A stretch of 64,000 nt of DNA, from NCBI GenBank assembly GCA_018340805.1, contig JACMZG010000008.1:81977598-82041597 (forward strand), given 5' to 3'. This DNA comes from Microvelia longipes. Lineage: Eukaryota > Arthropoda > Insecta > Hemiptera > Veliidae. Below the pieces are notes generated by a model, which was given only the letters and a program-made list of their open reading frames with translations, was not told where the DNA came from and did not search any database. Positions within the stretch are counted from its first letter, which is position 1. The number at the start of each line of letters is the position of its first letter. Shown piece after piece: positions 34,066 to 45,804 of this stretch. The position numbers were made by a program, and so were the translations under genes.

Positions 34066-35322
34066 ATTTGTGTGTTGTGTGTGTATTTGTTAGTCAAATA
34101 CTTAGGTCATACCGCATACTCGGTCTAAGAAATTATAAGCGTAATATTCAAGCAACTTTTCGAGGAGCCTATATTATGTCTTCATTATAAGCCTCGAAAT
34201 GATGTGTAAAAAAAATTGTTTGTAGAAGGTGTTGAACAATACTTAGCCGCCTCAACGAGTGGCGGCTTCTTCACCTTTGCTGAAGAAATAGAATTTTTAT
34301 ACATTCGTCTTGAATAAATAACCAATGTCCAATTGGTAATAATAACCAATAATTTATTATTAACATCGGCAAAATTAAATCAAAAGACAAAAGAGTCAGT
34401 GACCCAGAAGGTGTCGAGAAAGGAAGTTCGAAACTTTATCTGTGTTCACACATAGCATTGAGATTAAAACGGAACTCCAGTAGCTCATGAGAACTTGTTT
34501 ATGCTAAAATCTAATCTTATTATGTAAAGTTTTAACACAATCTTTTAATCTCTTTTTATAATAAGTATAATAAATATATATTATGACGCTTTTAGGCAAT
34601 GATTGCTCAAATAATTATAGTTTTTAAGAATTCATGTATAAAGAAAAATATAGAACTAAATATAATAAATATAAATAAAGAAAAATAAAAATTGTAAAAT
34701 GATTATACAGATAAGTCTATAACATAACTTAAAATTAAGTATAATACTTATTTATATGTAAATAACATAAAGATAAAGCCGCAAATCCCAGGTAATCCCG
34801 TACTGACATAAAGACTTCACCTATATTTATATTCATAAATTGTTAAACATAGTTAATAAGATAATGATTATTCTCATTTAAATACATAATCAAATAGAAC
34901 TGGAAAATAAAGAATAGAAAGTAGTCAATAAAATAAAACTATTCTGAAATACAAATCCCCATTTGTTCCAACCAATTTATAAATTTAACAAATTAAATAT
35001 AATAAATACTATTTTTTCCATTTTCCTGTCGATCAGTTAACTATTTGATATTGTAATCATATCTTTATTAATTTATTCTTCGTTCCTTATATTATCTAGA
35101 TAAATTCATCCTTTGTTTCTTTTTATATTTTCCTTAATTCAAGTTATTAATTCAAATCTCTTGAGCCAGTGAAAGTGAATTTCGTTTAACTTGATTAAAT
35201 AATTTACATTTAAACAAAAGATAAATAAATTTGTATCTTACTTAATAAATTTTATTATTCCCTAATTATTTGTTTTCAAAAAAATATTTCTTTATTGGTA
35301 AAAGTATACAAAATTTGCATTA
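34066..35322. other. AT-rich intergenic with two small adjacent hairpins
   Basis: At about 34245-34290, GCCGCC/GGCGGC and TTCTTC/GAAGAA stems lie side by side. Otherwise nothing is recognised. Confidence 0.5.
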
Positions 35323-36080
35323 AAAAATCGGGTACGGGGTACCTCGGAACTTTTCCTCATCACAACAGATACGCTACGCTCAAACTCTCTGCTTAGGACT
35401 CGCTCCGATCGTCCTCAGAATATACAATTCGCTATATTTATACTGCAGCATAAAACGGATGCATAGTAAATTCTTCCGTTTCATTCTCAGCGGTCACCCA
35501 TACAGCACAGCACTGACCATGCTCATAGCTGCTTATCTTTTATGATCCTTGTATTAAAAACAAAAATAGTGTACTATCTTTACCTTACCTTACTGAGTGT
35601 TATTTATTCAGTAAGGTATACACTTGTACCGAATTTTAACTCGATTGGATTATTTTCCGAGTTTTTACAATTTTTTAAAAAAACTTACATGAAACTTAGC
35701 ACACATGTTAGTCTTATACATGACTATATACGAGCCAAATCTCATTCCGATCGCAACATTTTTTCGCGTTTTATGATTTTTCTTAAATTTTGCTGAGTCA
35801 TTATTGCAGGTTAATGACGTCATACAAAAATTATTATTATTTTTCGAATAGCATAACTACAGCGGTAGACAGATTTTTGTATCAAATTTCAACTATCTAC
35901 CATAAATACGCGAGGAGCTTAAAAAAAACACACGCACACATATGGACAAATACAGACAGACAACTTTGTGAAAACCACTCAGGAGGCCTTAAAACACCTG
36001 AAACGGATAATTCCAGTGACATCCCGGTTTCGGATTTTTTTTGCAAACAATACTTTTCCTATATACCTACGGTATAAATG
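35323..36080 (+). repeat. DR-1 dispersed repeat, complete-looking copy (about 760 bp)
   Basis: It begins AAAAAATCGGGTACGGGGTA and ends near the small palindrome TATACCTACGGTATA (36062-36076). Blocks in order: CCTCGGAACTTTTCCTCA, GGACTCGCTCCGATCGTCCT, TTATGATCC, GAAACTTAGCACACATGTTA, CATTCCGATCGCAACATTTT, CCACTCAGGAGGCCTTAAAA and CCCGGTTTCGGATTTTTTTT. Parts recur at several other places in the window in both orientations. Two overlapping short frames inside it (35542-36077) are not convincing genes. Class unknown. Confidence 0.8.
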
Positions 36081-36908
36081 AGAAAAAGTAAAAATGGTTC
36101 CATATGGAATCGCATTTGGGTTACTATTTTAAATCTAAATAAAAACTATTCAAAGAATAAAAAATATATATAAAGGTCTAAAAAATGGGTAGGTGCTCCA
36201 AAATCATTTAGACTTTAAAAATGGAAAGTATACCGCGTTATCGTGTCTAGAGATCCAAGACTGTAATATTTGATATTCAAGTCCATTTTAAATAAAGATA
36301 TTCACAAATAATGAACATATAGGAAGGTAAGGACGCGTGGGATGACGGACGCCTTTTGCATAGATTTCTACAACTCGTATGTTAATGACAAAGAAAACTA
36401 TTAATTATACGCTGCGGTCTAACGACCGTCAGCTTTTCTCATTATGGTGGCTGCGCATAATGAAGAGGTGTTTATGAATCAATTTATCAATTTATTCAAA
36501 ATGAGTATGAAGACTATGGCGACAGATTTAATCAATCTTGCCTGATAGTAACTTTTTAATAACAGAATTGTTTCAAGATATCTGTCTTTGGTTTAGAAAT
36601 TTGCGGTCTACTTTTATAAATGAAGATAAATACAAGGTTTATACATATTAAGATGTATCAAGGTCAAGTTTTTAAGTTAATACTTAAAACGATATTTTAT
36701 AATTTTAATTATAATTAATTTATTTTAATACTTAAAAATTTGCGAATGAACGAAGAAAAATTGCGATTTCACTATTAAATTCAAAATTTATAGGATGTTT
36801 TTAACAAAAAACCACCAAAAAAACAAACAGAAATTTACAAGACAGTGCTTTAACAAAATCTGATAAATATCTAACAGATTGGGTCTTAAGTTAGATAGGT
36901 AATGTTTC
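36081..36908. other. AT-rich intergenic, no gene seen
   Basis: Nothing recognisable. Confidence 0.5.
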
Positions 36909-37616
36909 ATAAACCCAAGAGCTAGAACTGAAAAAATGTGACTTATTTTGTACAACTTTAAACCAAATGTTTCTGAAAAGTTACCTCAAATTATTAAGAA
37001 AAAATCATAGTCTGCCCATCCAGAGTAGAGCCCTTCATTTGATTGCGCAAGTTCAAAATTTTATAAAATCTAAGTTTTATTGAAAAAAGTGGTTCCCTGT
37101 GGGTCGTGTGCTGAACATGAAGATAACATTTTAAAGCTGACAAAATGTTCTATAAAACGAGTGTTTAATCATCAAAATCGGATGACTACATCAAAAATTA
37201 TGGTTCTTTCAAAACCACCAAAAAAATGTTAATCTATGCATGGTCAGCGAATTTATTTGAAAAATATAGGCTTTTTGAGAATTTTTTAGGCCATTTAACA
37301 AATGTCATAACTTTAGTTGCAGTTATCCGATTTTGATAAAAAAAAACACTCGTTCTATAGAAAATTCTATCATCTATAAAAAATGTTATCTTTATGTTTT
37401 GCACACGTCCTACAAGGAACCACTTATTGCAAGAAAACTGGAAATTGTGCGATTTTCTAATATTATGAGTGAACGCATTCATATGAGGTGAGGGCTCCAC
37501 TCTGGATAGGCAGACTACTTTTCCTTTCATAATTTAAGGTATATTTTCAGAATAATTTGGTTTGAAGTAGTACAAAAAGAGTCACATTTTTTCAGTTCTT
37601 GCTCTTGGACTATTAT
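36909..37616. mobile_element. Fold-back repeat (about 710 bp)
   Basis: The left arm (36909 to about 37205) and right arm (about 37300 to 37616) are diverged reverse complements, roughly three quarters identical by eye. Paired landmarks are CTGAAAAAATGTGAC with GTCACATTTTTTCAG and GTCTGCCCATCCAGAGT with its complement near 37505. A 98-codon frame at 37234-37530 is a by-product. Confidence 0.75.
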
Positions 37617-37797
37617 GTTAATCGACGGAAAATAATTAATAACACTTCTAGGTATGGAGATAACAAACACTTATATTAGATCTTGGAACAACTTTGGCAG
37701 TATTATTTATATCTTCAATTGTGTCCATAAACAAAAAAAATAAAATACAGTCGGACCTATATAACGAACTTAAAGGTTAAGTGAAAAATTCGTTATA

Positions 37798-39858
37798 CAG
37801 GGTGACTTACTCTTAATGGGACAAAATAAAAATCTTGATTCTATGGACCAGGATGAACAAAAAATGTCATGTAAGCATAGGGTCGATTCTCAATAGTTCT
37901 CTAGAAAAATCGATATATCGAATTATTCCATACTTTACTATCTAATTCTCTAAAACGATCTACAACTTGAAAACTACTAAGCCTAAGAGATGCGGTTTTT
38001 CACTTCTCAAGGACATTAAATTCCCTTTTAAATGGTATACTTTATGTCGCGCAATCATCACAATTAAACTTTAATTTTTGCATTTAAAATAAAAATTTTT
38101 ATTAGTACTAAAAATGTAAAAAATTTTAAATGCCAAAATCTTCGATATTTGTTCACTCATAGTTGAAACCTAAAAATCTTAAAAAGCCTCATTCCATAGC
38201 CTTTAAATGATATAACATAACTATGGCGTTTTTGGCTTGTTTAACTTTAACCGAGATATTCTCAAAAAACTTGATGTAAGTCGCTTAGATTCTAAATTAT
38301 TCACTATGTAAACAAAGACATTTACATTTAAATGATTTCAATTTGATTTAAAAAAAACTTTATTTATTAGTTATATTGTATTATTAATTATTCTATGTTT
38401 TAATAATCATAGAAAATAATCAACCCCTCCCTCCACTCCCATAGCTTAAAAACTTAATTTAACTCTCTTATAATAAAACAAATGCAACAAAACATTTCTT
38501 GAAGAATTTTGTTGAAAAATACAAAGTAATAGGTATATTTACATAATTAAACAATAAATAAATAATTAACTTTTTACTGCAAGGGGAATTAAAATCATTC
38601 TTCATGTAAATCATAGAGAGATTCAAAATCTTCCTCCTTCAACTCTAATACTAGTCTACATCTTCTTAACACTGATTGTGTAGCTTTTTCAATTTGAGCT
38701 GCAGTTATTGCAGCTCTTGACTCATGCACTTTTAGCATCAGGTCATCTCGATTTTGTGGGGCATGCCTGTATACTTCATCTTTCATTGCGCACCAGAGAA
38801 AAAAATCTAGAGGTGTAAGATCAGGAGATCTCGGAGGCCAGGCTATTGGTCCCTCTCGTCCAATCGAGCGATTGGGATAATTTTCATTCAGTCCCACAAA
38901 ATCGAGATGACCTGATGCTAAAGTGCATGAGTCAAGAGCTGCAATAACTGCAGCCAAATTGAAAAAGCTGCACAATCAGTGTTAAGAAGATGTAGACTAT
39001 GTATAAGAGTTGAAGGAGGAAGATTTGAATCTCTCTTATGATTTACATGAGAATGATTTTTAATTCCCCTTGCAGTAAAAAGTTAATTATTTATTTATTA
39101 TTTATTTATGTAAAATATACCTATTACTTTGTATTCTTTCAACAAAATTCTTCAAGAAATGTTTTTGTTGCATTTGTTTTTATTATAAGAGAGTTAATTA
39201 AGTTTTTTAAGCTATATGGGAGTGGAGGGGGGGGTTGATTATTTTCTATGATTAATAAAACATAGAATAATTAATAATATAGTTATAACTAAAAATAAAG
39301 TTTATTTTGTAAATCAAATTGAAATCATTTAAATGTAAATGTCTTTGTTTACATAGTGAATAATTTAGAATCTAAGCGACTTACATCAAGTTTTTTAAGA
39401 ATATCTCGGTTAAAGTTAAAAACAAGCCATAGATTATGTTATATCATTTTAAAGGCTATGGAATGAGGCTGTTTTTAAGATTTTTAGGTTTCAACTATGA
39501 GTGAACAAATATCGAAGATTTTGGCATTTAAAATTTTTACATTTTAGTACTAATAAAATTTTTATTTTAAATGCAAATAAATTAAAGTTTAATTTGTGAT
39601 GATTGCGACATAAAATATACCATTTAAAGGGAATTTAATGTCCTTGAGAATAGTGAAAACCGCATCTCTTAGGCTTTAGTAGTTTTCAAGTTGTAGATCG
39701 TTTTAGAGAATTAGATAGTAAAGTATCGAATAATTCGATATATCGATTTTTCTAGAGAACTATTGATAATCGACCCTATGCTTACATGACATTTTTTGTT
39801 CATCCTGGTCCATAGAATCAAGATTTTTATTTTGTCCCATTAAGAGTAAGTCACCCTG
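37798..39858 (-). mobile_element. Palindromic mariner-like element nested in pogo at a TA
   Basis: The termini CAGGGTGACTTACTCTTAAT and its complement are flanked by TA, the mariner target duplication. Arms 37798-38760 and 38893-39858 (each about 965 bp) are near-identical reverse complements around a 132-bp centre. Both arms include the end of a transposase gene, so the element is a head-to-head duplication of its 3' part rather than an ordinary mariner with short TIRs. The surviving coding piece is described separately. Confidence 0.88.
38595..38975 (-). pseudogene. Mariner transposase C-terminal fragment
   Basis: This is the C-terminal third of a mariner/IS630-type transposase, which cuts and pastes DNA at TA. 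The diagnostic block NRSIGREGPIAWPPRSPD followed by LTPLDFFLW holds the last acidic residue of the DDD triad. A charged C-terminus ending YDLHEE follows. The Gly usual after FLW is Cys. True coding sequence runs from about 38892 to the stop at 38595. The upstream residues of the open frame (38893-38975) come from the inverted arm read backwards, and the nominal first codon is GTG, not a real start. The first two catalytic Asp residues are missing, so it is inactive. Confidence 0.85.
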
Positions 39859-39939
39859 TATAGAAATTTCGTTGTATAGAAATTGAAAAAATAAATAACT
39901 CTGTTCTATTTTATGATATTTTAATGGATATATAGGATG

Positions 39940-40255
39940 AATAATAACCTCGCAGTTGCATATTCAGCAGCTTTTTCTTTTATTAGCGGTCCTGTCACAG
40001 GCATATTTTTGTCCCTTAACATTGTCACCCACTGTAAAATTGTGACATCAATGTCCTTGCATACTCGAGAACTTATTTTAAATCGCCACTCGTTTCGTAT
40101 AACCTAAGTATAGATTCCCGATTTTTTAAAATGGTTGATATAGAACTAGGAGCTATTTTATACTTCAGAGACAAGTCTTTGTTTTTGACTCCATCGTCAG
40201 AATCTTTTAATAAATTGATTTTTTCAGAAAGGGACAGCGATTTCCATTTTGACAT
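39940..40255 (-). pseudogene. Pogo transposase N-terminus: two CENP-B-like helix-turn-helix domains
   Basis: The ATG at 40255 opens 60 codons (MSKWKSLSLSEKINLLKD, then KIAPSSISTILKNRESIL), matching the psq/CENP-B N-terminal HTH of pogo transposases. After a stop and a one-base shift the second HTH continues (ILQWVTMLRDKN, MPVTGPLIKEKAAEYA) to about 39945. These domains bind the transposon ends in the family. The reading frame is broken and the DDE domain is lost, so this is a remnant. It lies close to the right TIR, as expected for the 5' end of the gene. Confidence 0.82.
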
Positions 40256-40655
40256 TTTAATAAACTTGATTTACAAACAAATAAAAAGTTTTACAAACGA
40301 ACTGGTCAGACCGAATACCAAATCAAAACTGAAAGATTTTTAGTTCTATGCTGTGTTAATCCTAATTTCATAGAAAATTGTAAAAAAAGAGTTCGCAAAT
40401 TAGATAAGGCAGGGCGAGAATCAATAAATATTGTTCTGGGAAATTACAGAAAAACAGAAGTGCCGTTTTGGTCAATTCCTTGAAAGTTTGCGGGTCTTGT
40501 CTTTATCTTTATTTCTGGAAATTTTGTTCGTTATATAGAAATTTTTTTCGTTAAATAGAAACACTTTTAAATACAAAATTCAAGGGAACGTTAAAAAATT
40601 CGTTACATAGAGACTTTCGATGTATAGAAGTTCGTTATATGGAGGTCCGACTGTA

Positions 40656-41778
40656 ATTCAACTAAAAAATGACAATCTTATCAGGATTTAACTTTTATTT
40701 ATTCCCAATATACAGCTTTACTAATATATTTAATATCAATAGATAGCCCATAATAAATATTCTCCATTAAACAATGATATCTTAAATTAGAAAAATAATA
40801 AAAAAAAATTATTAATTTTTTATATAAAAACAATTAATGTTCTAAGCAGTGAGGGATATTAAATTAATCTTTTGTGGCACTCAATTTATTATTAATGTAA
40901 TATTATACGTGAAATGCATTAGTTGTAATTAGTAATATTAAGGAAATTAAAATATAAAGAAACTTTGTACCGTACGAAGTGAATTAAAAAAAATCTTTTT
41001 AAGACCCATTAAATAATAATTAATAGGTTTATTATACTTCTAATAATTTAATTACAAGCAATTATTGTCAATTATACGGCTAACTGTGTTTCTGATTCAT
41101 TAGACACAACTAGATTTGATGCCATTGTTTTTATGAATGGAGATTTAAGTTCAGATAAGAAGTCGTAACCTGGATATAAGAGTGATGTAAGGCGGGCTTG
41201 AGATGAACGTGTCTGTTAGGGTTGGATTGTTATTGTGAAATAACCACCTGTTGGACGGTTCTATCACACCAACTGTATTTTGTTTGATATTTTTGTTTTA
41301 AAAGAGATTTTGTTCTTCTTTGACAGAAGTGCATAATCTGTGTTATATCATAAGTTTTTTTTTTTCATCATGAGCTCTCGTCAATTCCTCATGTTTTGCA
41401 TTATAATTTTCATTATTGTTTTCCTATGCAATACAAGAAAATTTCAAGATTTTAAAGTTGTGTTTTTATTTAAGATAAATTTAAATACAAACCCTAAAAT
41501 GTTGAGGAAAGGAACACCTTAAGATAGACAAATCAAACTAACAATAAATAAGATGATGGAAAATAAAAATAAACTAGAAAAAAAAACTGACCATTAATCC
41601 TAAAAATGTAGTGCTGATTTAGAAAATACCAAAATTAGCAGAAAGGGAAACTTATAGTGAATTTTGAAAAAGGGCTTTTTTATGACCACAGGTTGTGGTC
41701 ATAAAGAGGGAAGGTGTTTTTTACAGCGTATTAGACTCTTGTAAAAAGTTTCCTCCTGTCGTTAATAATATATAAATA
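40656..41778. other. AT-rich intergenic, no gene seen
   Basis: Only short AT-driven frames; nothing recognised. Confidence 0.5.
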
Positions 41779-41791
41779 ATAAAAGACGTTA
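41779..41791 (+). repeat. Target-site duplication, left copy (ATAAAAGACGTTA)
   Basis: Identical 13-mer at 42111-42123. The pair brackets a retroposon. Confidence 0.85.
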
Positions 41792-42110
41792 TTATTATCA
41801 TTATTATTATTAGTAATTGGGGTTGGAGTCGAGGATAGACCCCATTTGCACTGCGAATGGAAGTCTATTGTACAGTCCCCTCAATTGGTCCAGGTCAGAA
41901 TAATCCTTTTCCCCGGACTAGGTCTAGGATCTTTTTGACCAGTGATTCATTGGTAGAGTCGAACTTAGTAAGAGTGCTGCTACCAAAGTTGGAGAGCCTT
42001 TGAAAGGCTAGGGCTTCAATCTCAGAAGTATGTGAGAGGCAGTTTCGGTTTCGATTCACAAAGCCTGCACACTGGGTTATCTTTTAAGATACCAATGGTA
42101 TGGAGATGTG
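41792..42110 (-). mobile_element. 5'-truncated non-LTR retrotransposon (I/R1/jockey type) 3' end
   Basis: On the minus strand the block ends in a (TAA)n-type tail (41792-41815) beside the left 13-bp target duplication, and its truncated 5' end abuts the right one. About 100 codons of ORF2 C-terminus are readable with a frameshift: HTIGILKDNPVCRLCES, then TASHIL in the next frame. This matches the C-x2-C...H zinc motif at the end of ORF2 in I, R1 and jockey-type elements. Stops follow, so it is a dead 5'-truncated copy inserted by target-primed reverse transcription. Confidence 0.8.
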
Positions 42111-42123
42111 ATAAAAGACGTTA
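42111..42123 (+). repeat. Target-site duplication, right copy (ATAAAAGACGTTA)
   Basis: Identical 13-mer at 41779-41791. Confidence 0.85.
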
Positions 42124-42319
42124 GTGTAGGTAATGTGTTTTTATTATTATAAGTATTTTTAAGGCCTTAGTAATATGGCTAATTCTGCAACAAGCAACTA
42201 ATATATACACAAGATGTGTTCCTTGTACACGCTTACCCATCGAAACCCTTATGTTTTTCAAAGCAAATCGTTTTAAGGTTATAAATAAAAGGTAACTCAC
42301 ACAAATAAAGTTTAAGAAT
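42124..42319. other. AT-rich intergenic
   Basis: Nothing recognised. Confidence 0.4.
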
Positions 42320-42558
42320 AATCGTTAAGCAGCATGATAGAACTTATAAAAGTTGAGACCCATCGAGCTTGGTATGCCTTGATGAAAGACACTGAGAATA
42401 AAACTAAAGTATCTGAGGACGAGCGAAGCGAGTCTGAAGACGTTTTGCAGTATAAATTTAGCGACTTGCACATTCTCATAACCGAAGTAGAGAGGATGAG
42501 TGCAGTGAATCCAATGCAATGCGGAAAAGTTCCGAGGTACTCCGATTTTTTTAATACT
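42320..42558 (-). repeat. DR-1 dispersed repeat, 5' module (minus strand)
   Basis: Reverse complement of the 5' module at 35323: CGGAGTACCTCGGAACTTTT, then CTCGCTTCGCTCGTCCTCAG, to the CTGCTTA end. A 79-codon frame overlaps it on each strand and is not called. Confidence 0.8.
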
Positions 42559-42689
42559 TTTCATTTTATTTAATTAATGTTCAAATTTCTACTTAAATCT
42601 ACAAATCCTCATCAGAGACATAGCCTGTGAAGAGAGGGATGTTAATTTTAACTTTTGTGTCACTCAATTTAATAAATGTAATATTTATG

Positions 42690-44410
42690 AGTATGTATAA
42701 GTTGTAATTAGTAATATTATACGTGCAATCTATTAGCTGTAATTAGTAATATTATGCGTGTAATGTATAATTTTTAATTAGTAATATTATGCGTGTAATT
42801 TATTAGTTGTAATTAGTAATATTATGCGTGTGATGTATTAGCTGTAATTAGTAATATTATGCGTGTAATGTATAAGTTGTAATTAGTAATATTATGCGCG
42901 CAACATCTATTAGCTGTGTAATTATTAGCAGTGTATATGTAATAGTTTTAATTAGTAATATTATGCGTGTAATGTATTAGTGTAATTGTAATTCAATACG
43001 TGTGTTTATAGCTGGTAATAGTAATATTATGATTGTATAGTTACTGTAATATTATGCGCGCATCTATTCAAGATTCAGTATATTATGGGATAGTAATAGT
43101 TAATTATTAGTATATGTGTTAACTGTCAATTAGAGTAATTAGTAATATTATGCGTGCAATTTTAGTGTAGGCGTAATCGTGTTGTAATTAGTAGAATCTA
43201 CATTGCCTAGTGTTAGTAATCATATTCATGCGGTAATGTATTAGTCAGTCATTAGTAATATTATTGCGAGTAATTGGTATTAGTTGTATTAGTACTAATT
43301 ATGCGCGCAATCTATTAGCTAGTCCCAATTAGTATATTATTGCGTGTTGTACTATGTAATAGTTTTAATTCAGTAACAATTATGCGTGTATGTCCATCTA
43401 CCCCCAATAGTAACTTCCAGACACCGCCAACAACCCCCACCTCCCCACACACACACCCACACCCCACACACCCCACCCACCCACCAAACACTCCCCCCCA
43501 CCACCCCCACCTCATCCCACCAGCCCCACCAACCACCCCCCCCCAACACCACCCCCCCCCCACCACCCCCACCCCAAACCCCCACACCCCACCCCACCCA
43601 CCACCCCCCCAACCACCCACCCAACCCCCCCACCCACACCCCCACAACACCCCCCACCCATCACCACCCCCCACCACCACCCCCCCAACACTCCATTCCC
43701 AGTCCCACAGCCTCAGCCCTGCAACCTCTATCCCTACGTCCCCTCAAGTAATCTCCACCCACAACGTCCAATATTATGCGCCCTCGCATCTCATAACTAG
43801 TCCACAATCTACAGTCCCCTGTCTAAATGTAGCATAATTCTCCCCACATCAACCACACACCCCACACCGACACACCCCACACCCACCACCCACACCCGCC
43901 CGCCCCCCCCGCACCCACTCACAGCATCATCTCATGCGTCCTCTCGGTTTCTTTAATTATTAGTTGCACTTCGTCAATATCTATGCGTGCTAATGTATTA
44001 GTTGTAATTTTAGTAATATTCATGCGTGACATTGTCATTAGTCTGTAATATTAGTAATTTTCAATGCGCGCAATCTATTAGCTGCTGTCTCCAGCTAATC
44101 TTATGCGACTGTAATGTTTAGTTTGCAATTAGTAATATTATGCGCATGTAATGTATTTAGTTCTGCTAACTCAGTAATATTATGCGCGCAAATTCCCATT
44201 AGCTGTTTACACTTAGTAATATCTACTGCGTGTATGTATTAGTTGTAATAGTCAACTATTATCGGTGAATGTATTAGTCCTGTAATTAGTAATATTATAT
44301 GTGAAATGTATAGTGTAATTAGGTAATATTATACGTGAAATTTATTAGTTGTAATTACTAATATTATACGTGTAATGTTTTAGTTGTAATTAGTAATATT
44401 ATATGTGTGC
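42690..44410. repeat. Minisatellite, about 35-bp unit, about 1.7 kb
   Basis: The unit is TGTAATTAGTAATATTATGC followed by GTGTAATGTATTAGT. Units are regular at both ends (42690-42960 and 44270-44410) and become progressively scrambled by indels toward the middle, where a C-rich block replaces them. Confidence 0.92.
43395..43925. repeat. C-rich low-complexity block inside the minisatellite (suspected artefact)
   Basis: About 500 bases of runs of C with A, such as CCCCACACACACACCC, on the plus strand, with repeat-unit fragments still visible at about 43765. The composition is wholly unlike the 35-bp unit on each side. Overlapping Pro/His/Thr-rich or Gly/Trp-rich frames on both strands are composition effects, not genes. 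Confidence 0.85.
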
Positions 44411-45314
44411 ACTTTTATAAAATTACTGACTAATTTAGTAATAAAACATCCTAATAAAAACATTTTCATCAACGAAATATAAAAAAATAATTAATTAAAT
44501 AAAGATATTATTAACACAAATTATTCTTAAAAATTTTTGTAAACGAATCTGCTTCCAGGATCAAAATATTATTTAAACTCATGAGGTATCTCTTTTCTTA
44601 ACCTACCCAATATCTATTGTATATTATCTTTAAATCTTGTATATACACTTCTATTCGTTAAGTGCAATCAAATACACAATCAAGCTTTGATGTATTATTT
44701 CTAACAAAATGAGTCATTATTTTTTTTTATTTTAAAAATACAGATATTTCCGACAAAACGTTTGTTTTTCGTAAAAACGTGATTTTAATATTATCTTTGT
44801 TTCTTTTGTTTTATTACTGAAACTAAATATGTTACAATGTTAGAATATAGAATATGAACGTGCAAATCCTTAAGGCAACAATTTTAACTTAAAAAAAAAC
44901 TCAAAATTCCAAAGCACGTCTAGTTAAGGAGTATTTTACGTGTGAATCTGAGTACACACAATAAACTAAGTCCTCGTTAAGTTTTATAAAAAAAAAACTT
45001 TTTGTTTACTTGAAAAAATAAAATTACTTAAGTTGTTTTTGTTTTGAAAAGGAAGCTTTATTAAGTTTATTTTTAAGCTATAAAAGTTGTCTTTTAAGGG
45101 TTCTTCGACCCCCGCCTTCTCTCAATATGACTTTAAAAGTAATATTATGAACGAAAGAAGTCATAAAGAGGTTCCTTTTTGTGCCCACACGAACGTCTAC
45201 ATTGACTTTTTGTGACATTGCTATTATATTTTAAAAACCATTAATATTTTCGAGGACACTTTAAGTAAAGGATAAAGGTGTCTTCATTTGCAGGGTTCAT
45301 AGATATTTAGCAAT
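44411..45314. other. AT-rich intergenic, no gene seen
   Basis: Nothing recognisable. Confidence 0.5.
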
Positions 45315-45430
45315 ATGGTCAACATTGTATATTATCAATGTATATGGTCAATTATATTGTACCTAAATATGGTCAACATTGTATATTACTCTAATGTTCA
45401 ACATTGTATATTATCAACATATATACCTAA
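45315..45430. repeat. Short irregular tandem repeat
   Basis: Repeated ATGGTCAACATTGTATATTA and shortened variants, three to four copies. Confidence 0.75.
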
Positions 45431-45804
45431 ACTTATAGTGCGTTCATACATAAATCATGTATATTACCTAATGTATACTGAATATTATCATGATCTATAT
45501 TCCTGAATTACTGTTCGTCACGGTGTTGGAGTTAGCATACGAGATTATACAAATCAAAATTATGGCCAAATTTACTTAACTTTGAGCGTGAATGTTACCA
45601 GGGTGAGTCGATACATAGAGTTTATCTCCGATTAGTCTTAAACCTCATAACAAGTTCGATTGTTCGAAATAAATTATGATCCACTTAATTATCAGCAAAT
45701 TATTTTTACAAATACGACAGTTTTTTTTATTAAAGAAGTTCATGTGATTGAAGAAGTTTAACATCTTTCGATTCAATTCTATAATAGTTCTGAAGCATCA
45801 CAAA

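Larger units (their letters stand above)
37748..40653 (-). mobile_element. Pogo/Tigger-type DNA transposon remnant, split by a nested mariner
   Basis: The ends CAGTCGGACCTATATAACGA (37748) and the reverse complement of CAGTCGGACCTCCATATAAC (40653) are flanked by TA on both sides. This matches Tc1/mariner-superfamily pogo/Tigger TIRs. The only coding remains are the two N-terminal helix-turn-helix domains on the minus strand near the right end; the DDE catalytic core is absent. Only 50 bp of the left end survives before the nested element. The pogo copy was therefore already internally deleted, or lost its centre, before the present arrangement. Confidence 0.8.

Noticed and set aside
34245..34290. 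Rho-independent-type terminator hairpins
   Set aside because: The window is eukaryotic, and there is no gene upstream to terminate.
38595..38975. Complete small transposase starting at 38975
   Set aside because: The first codon is GTG and the first 25-28 residues come from the inverted arm read backwards; only the C-terminal catalytic residue is present.
42325..42573. Two overlapping 79-codon frames on opposite strands
   Set aside because: They lie on a DR-1 dispersed repeat copy and have no conserved protein features.
43340..43837. Pro/His/Thr-rich frame of 165 codons and overlapping Gly/Trp-rich minus-strand frames
   Set aside because: They are translations of a C-rich low-complexity block that is probably a sequencing artefact; frames are open on both strands simply because of composition.
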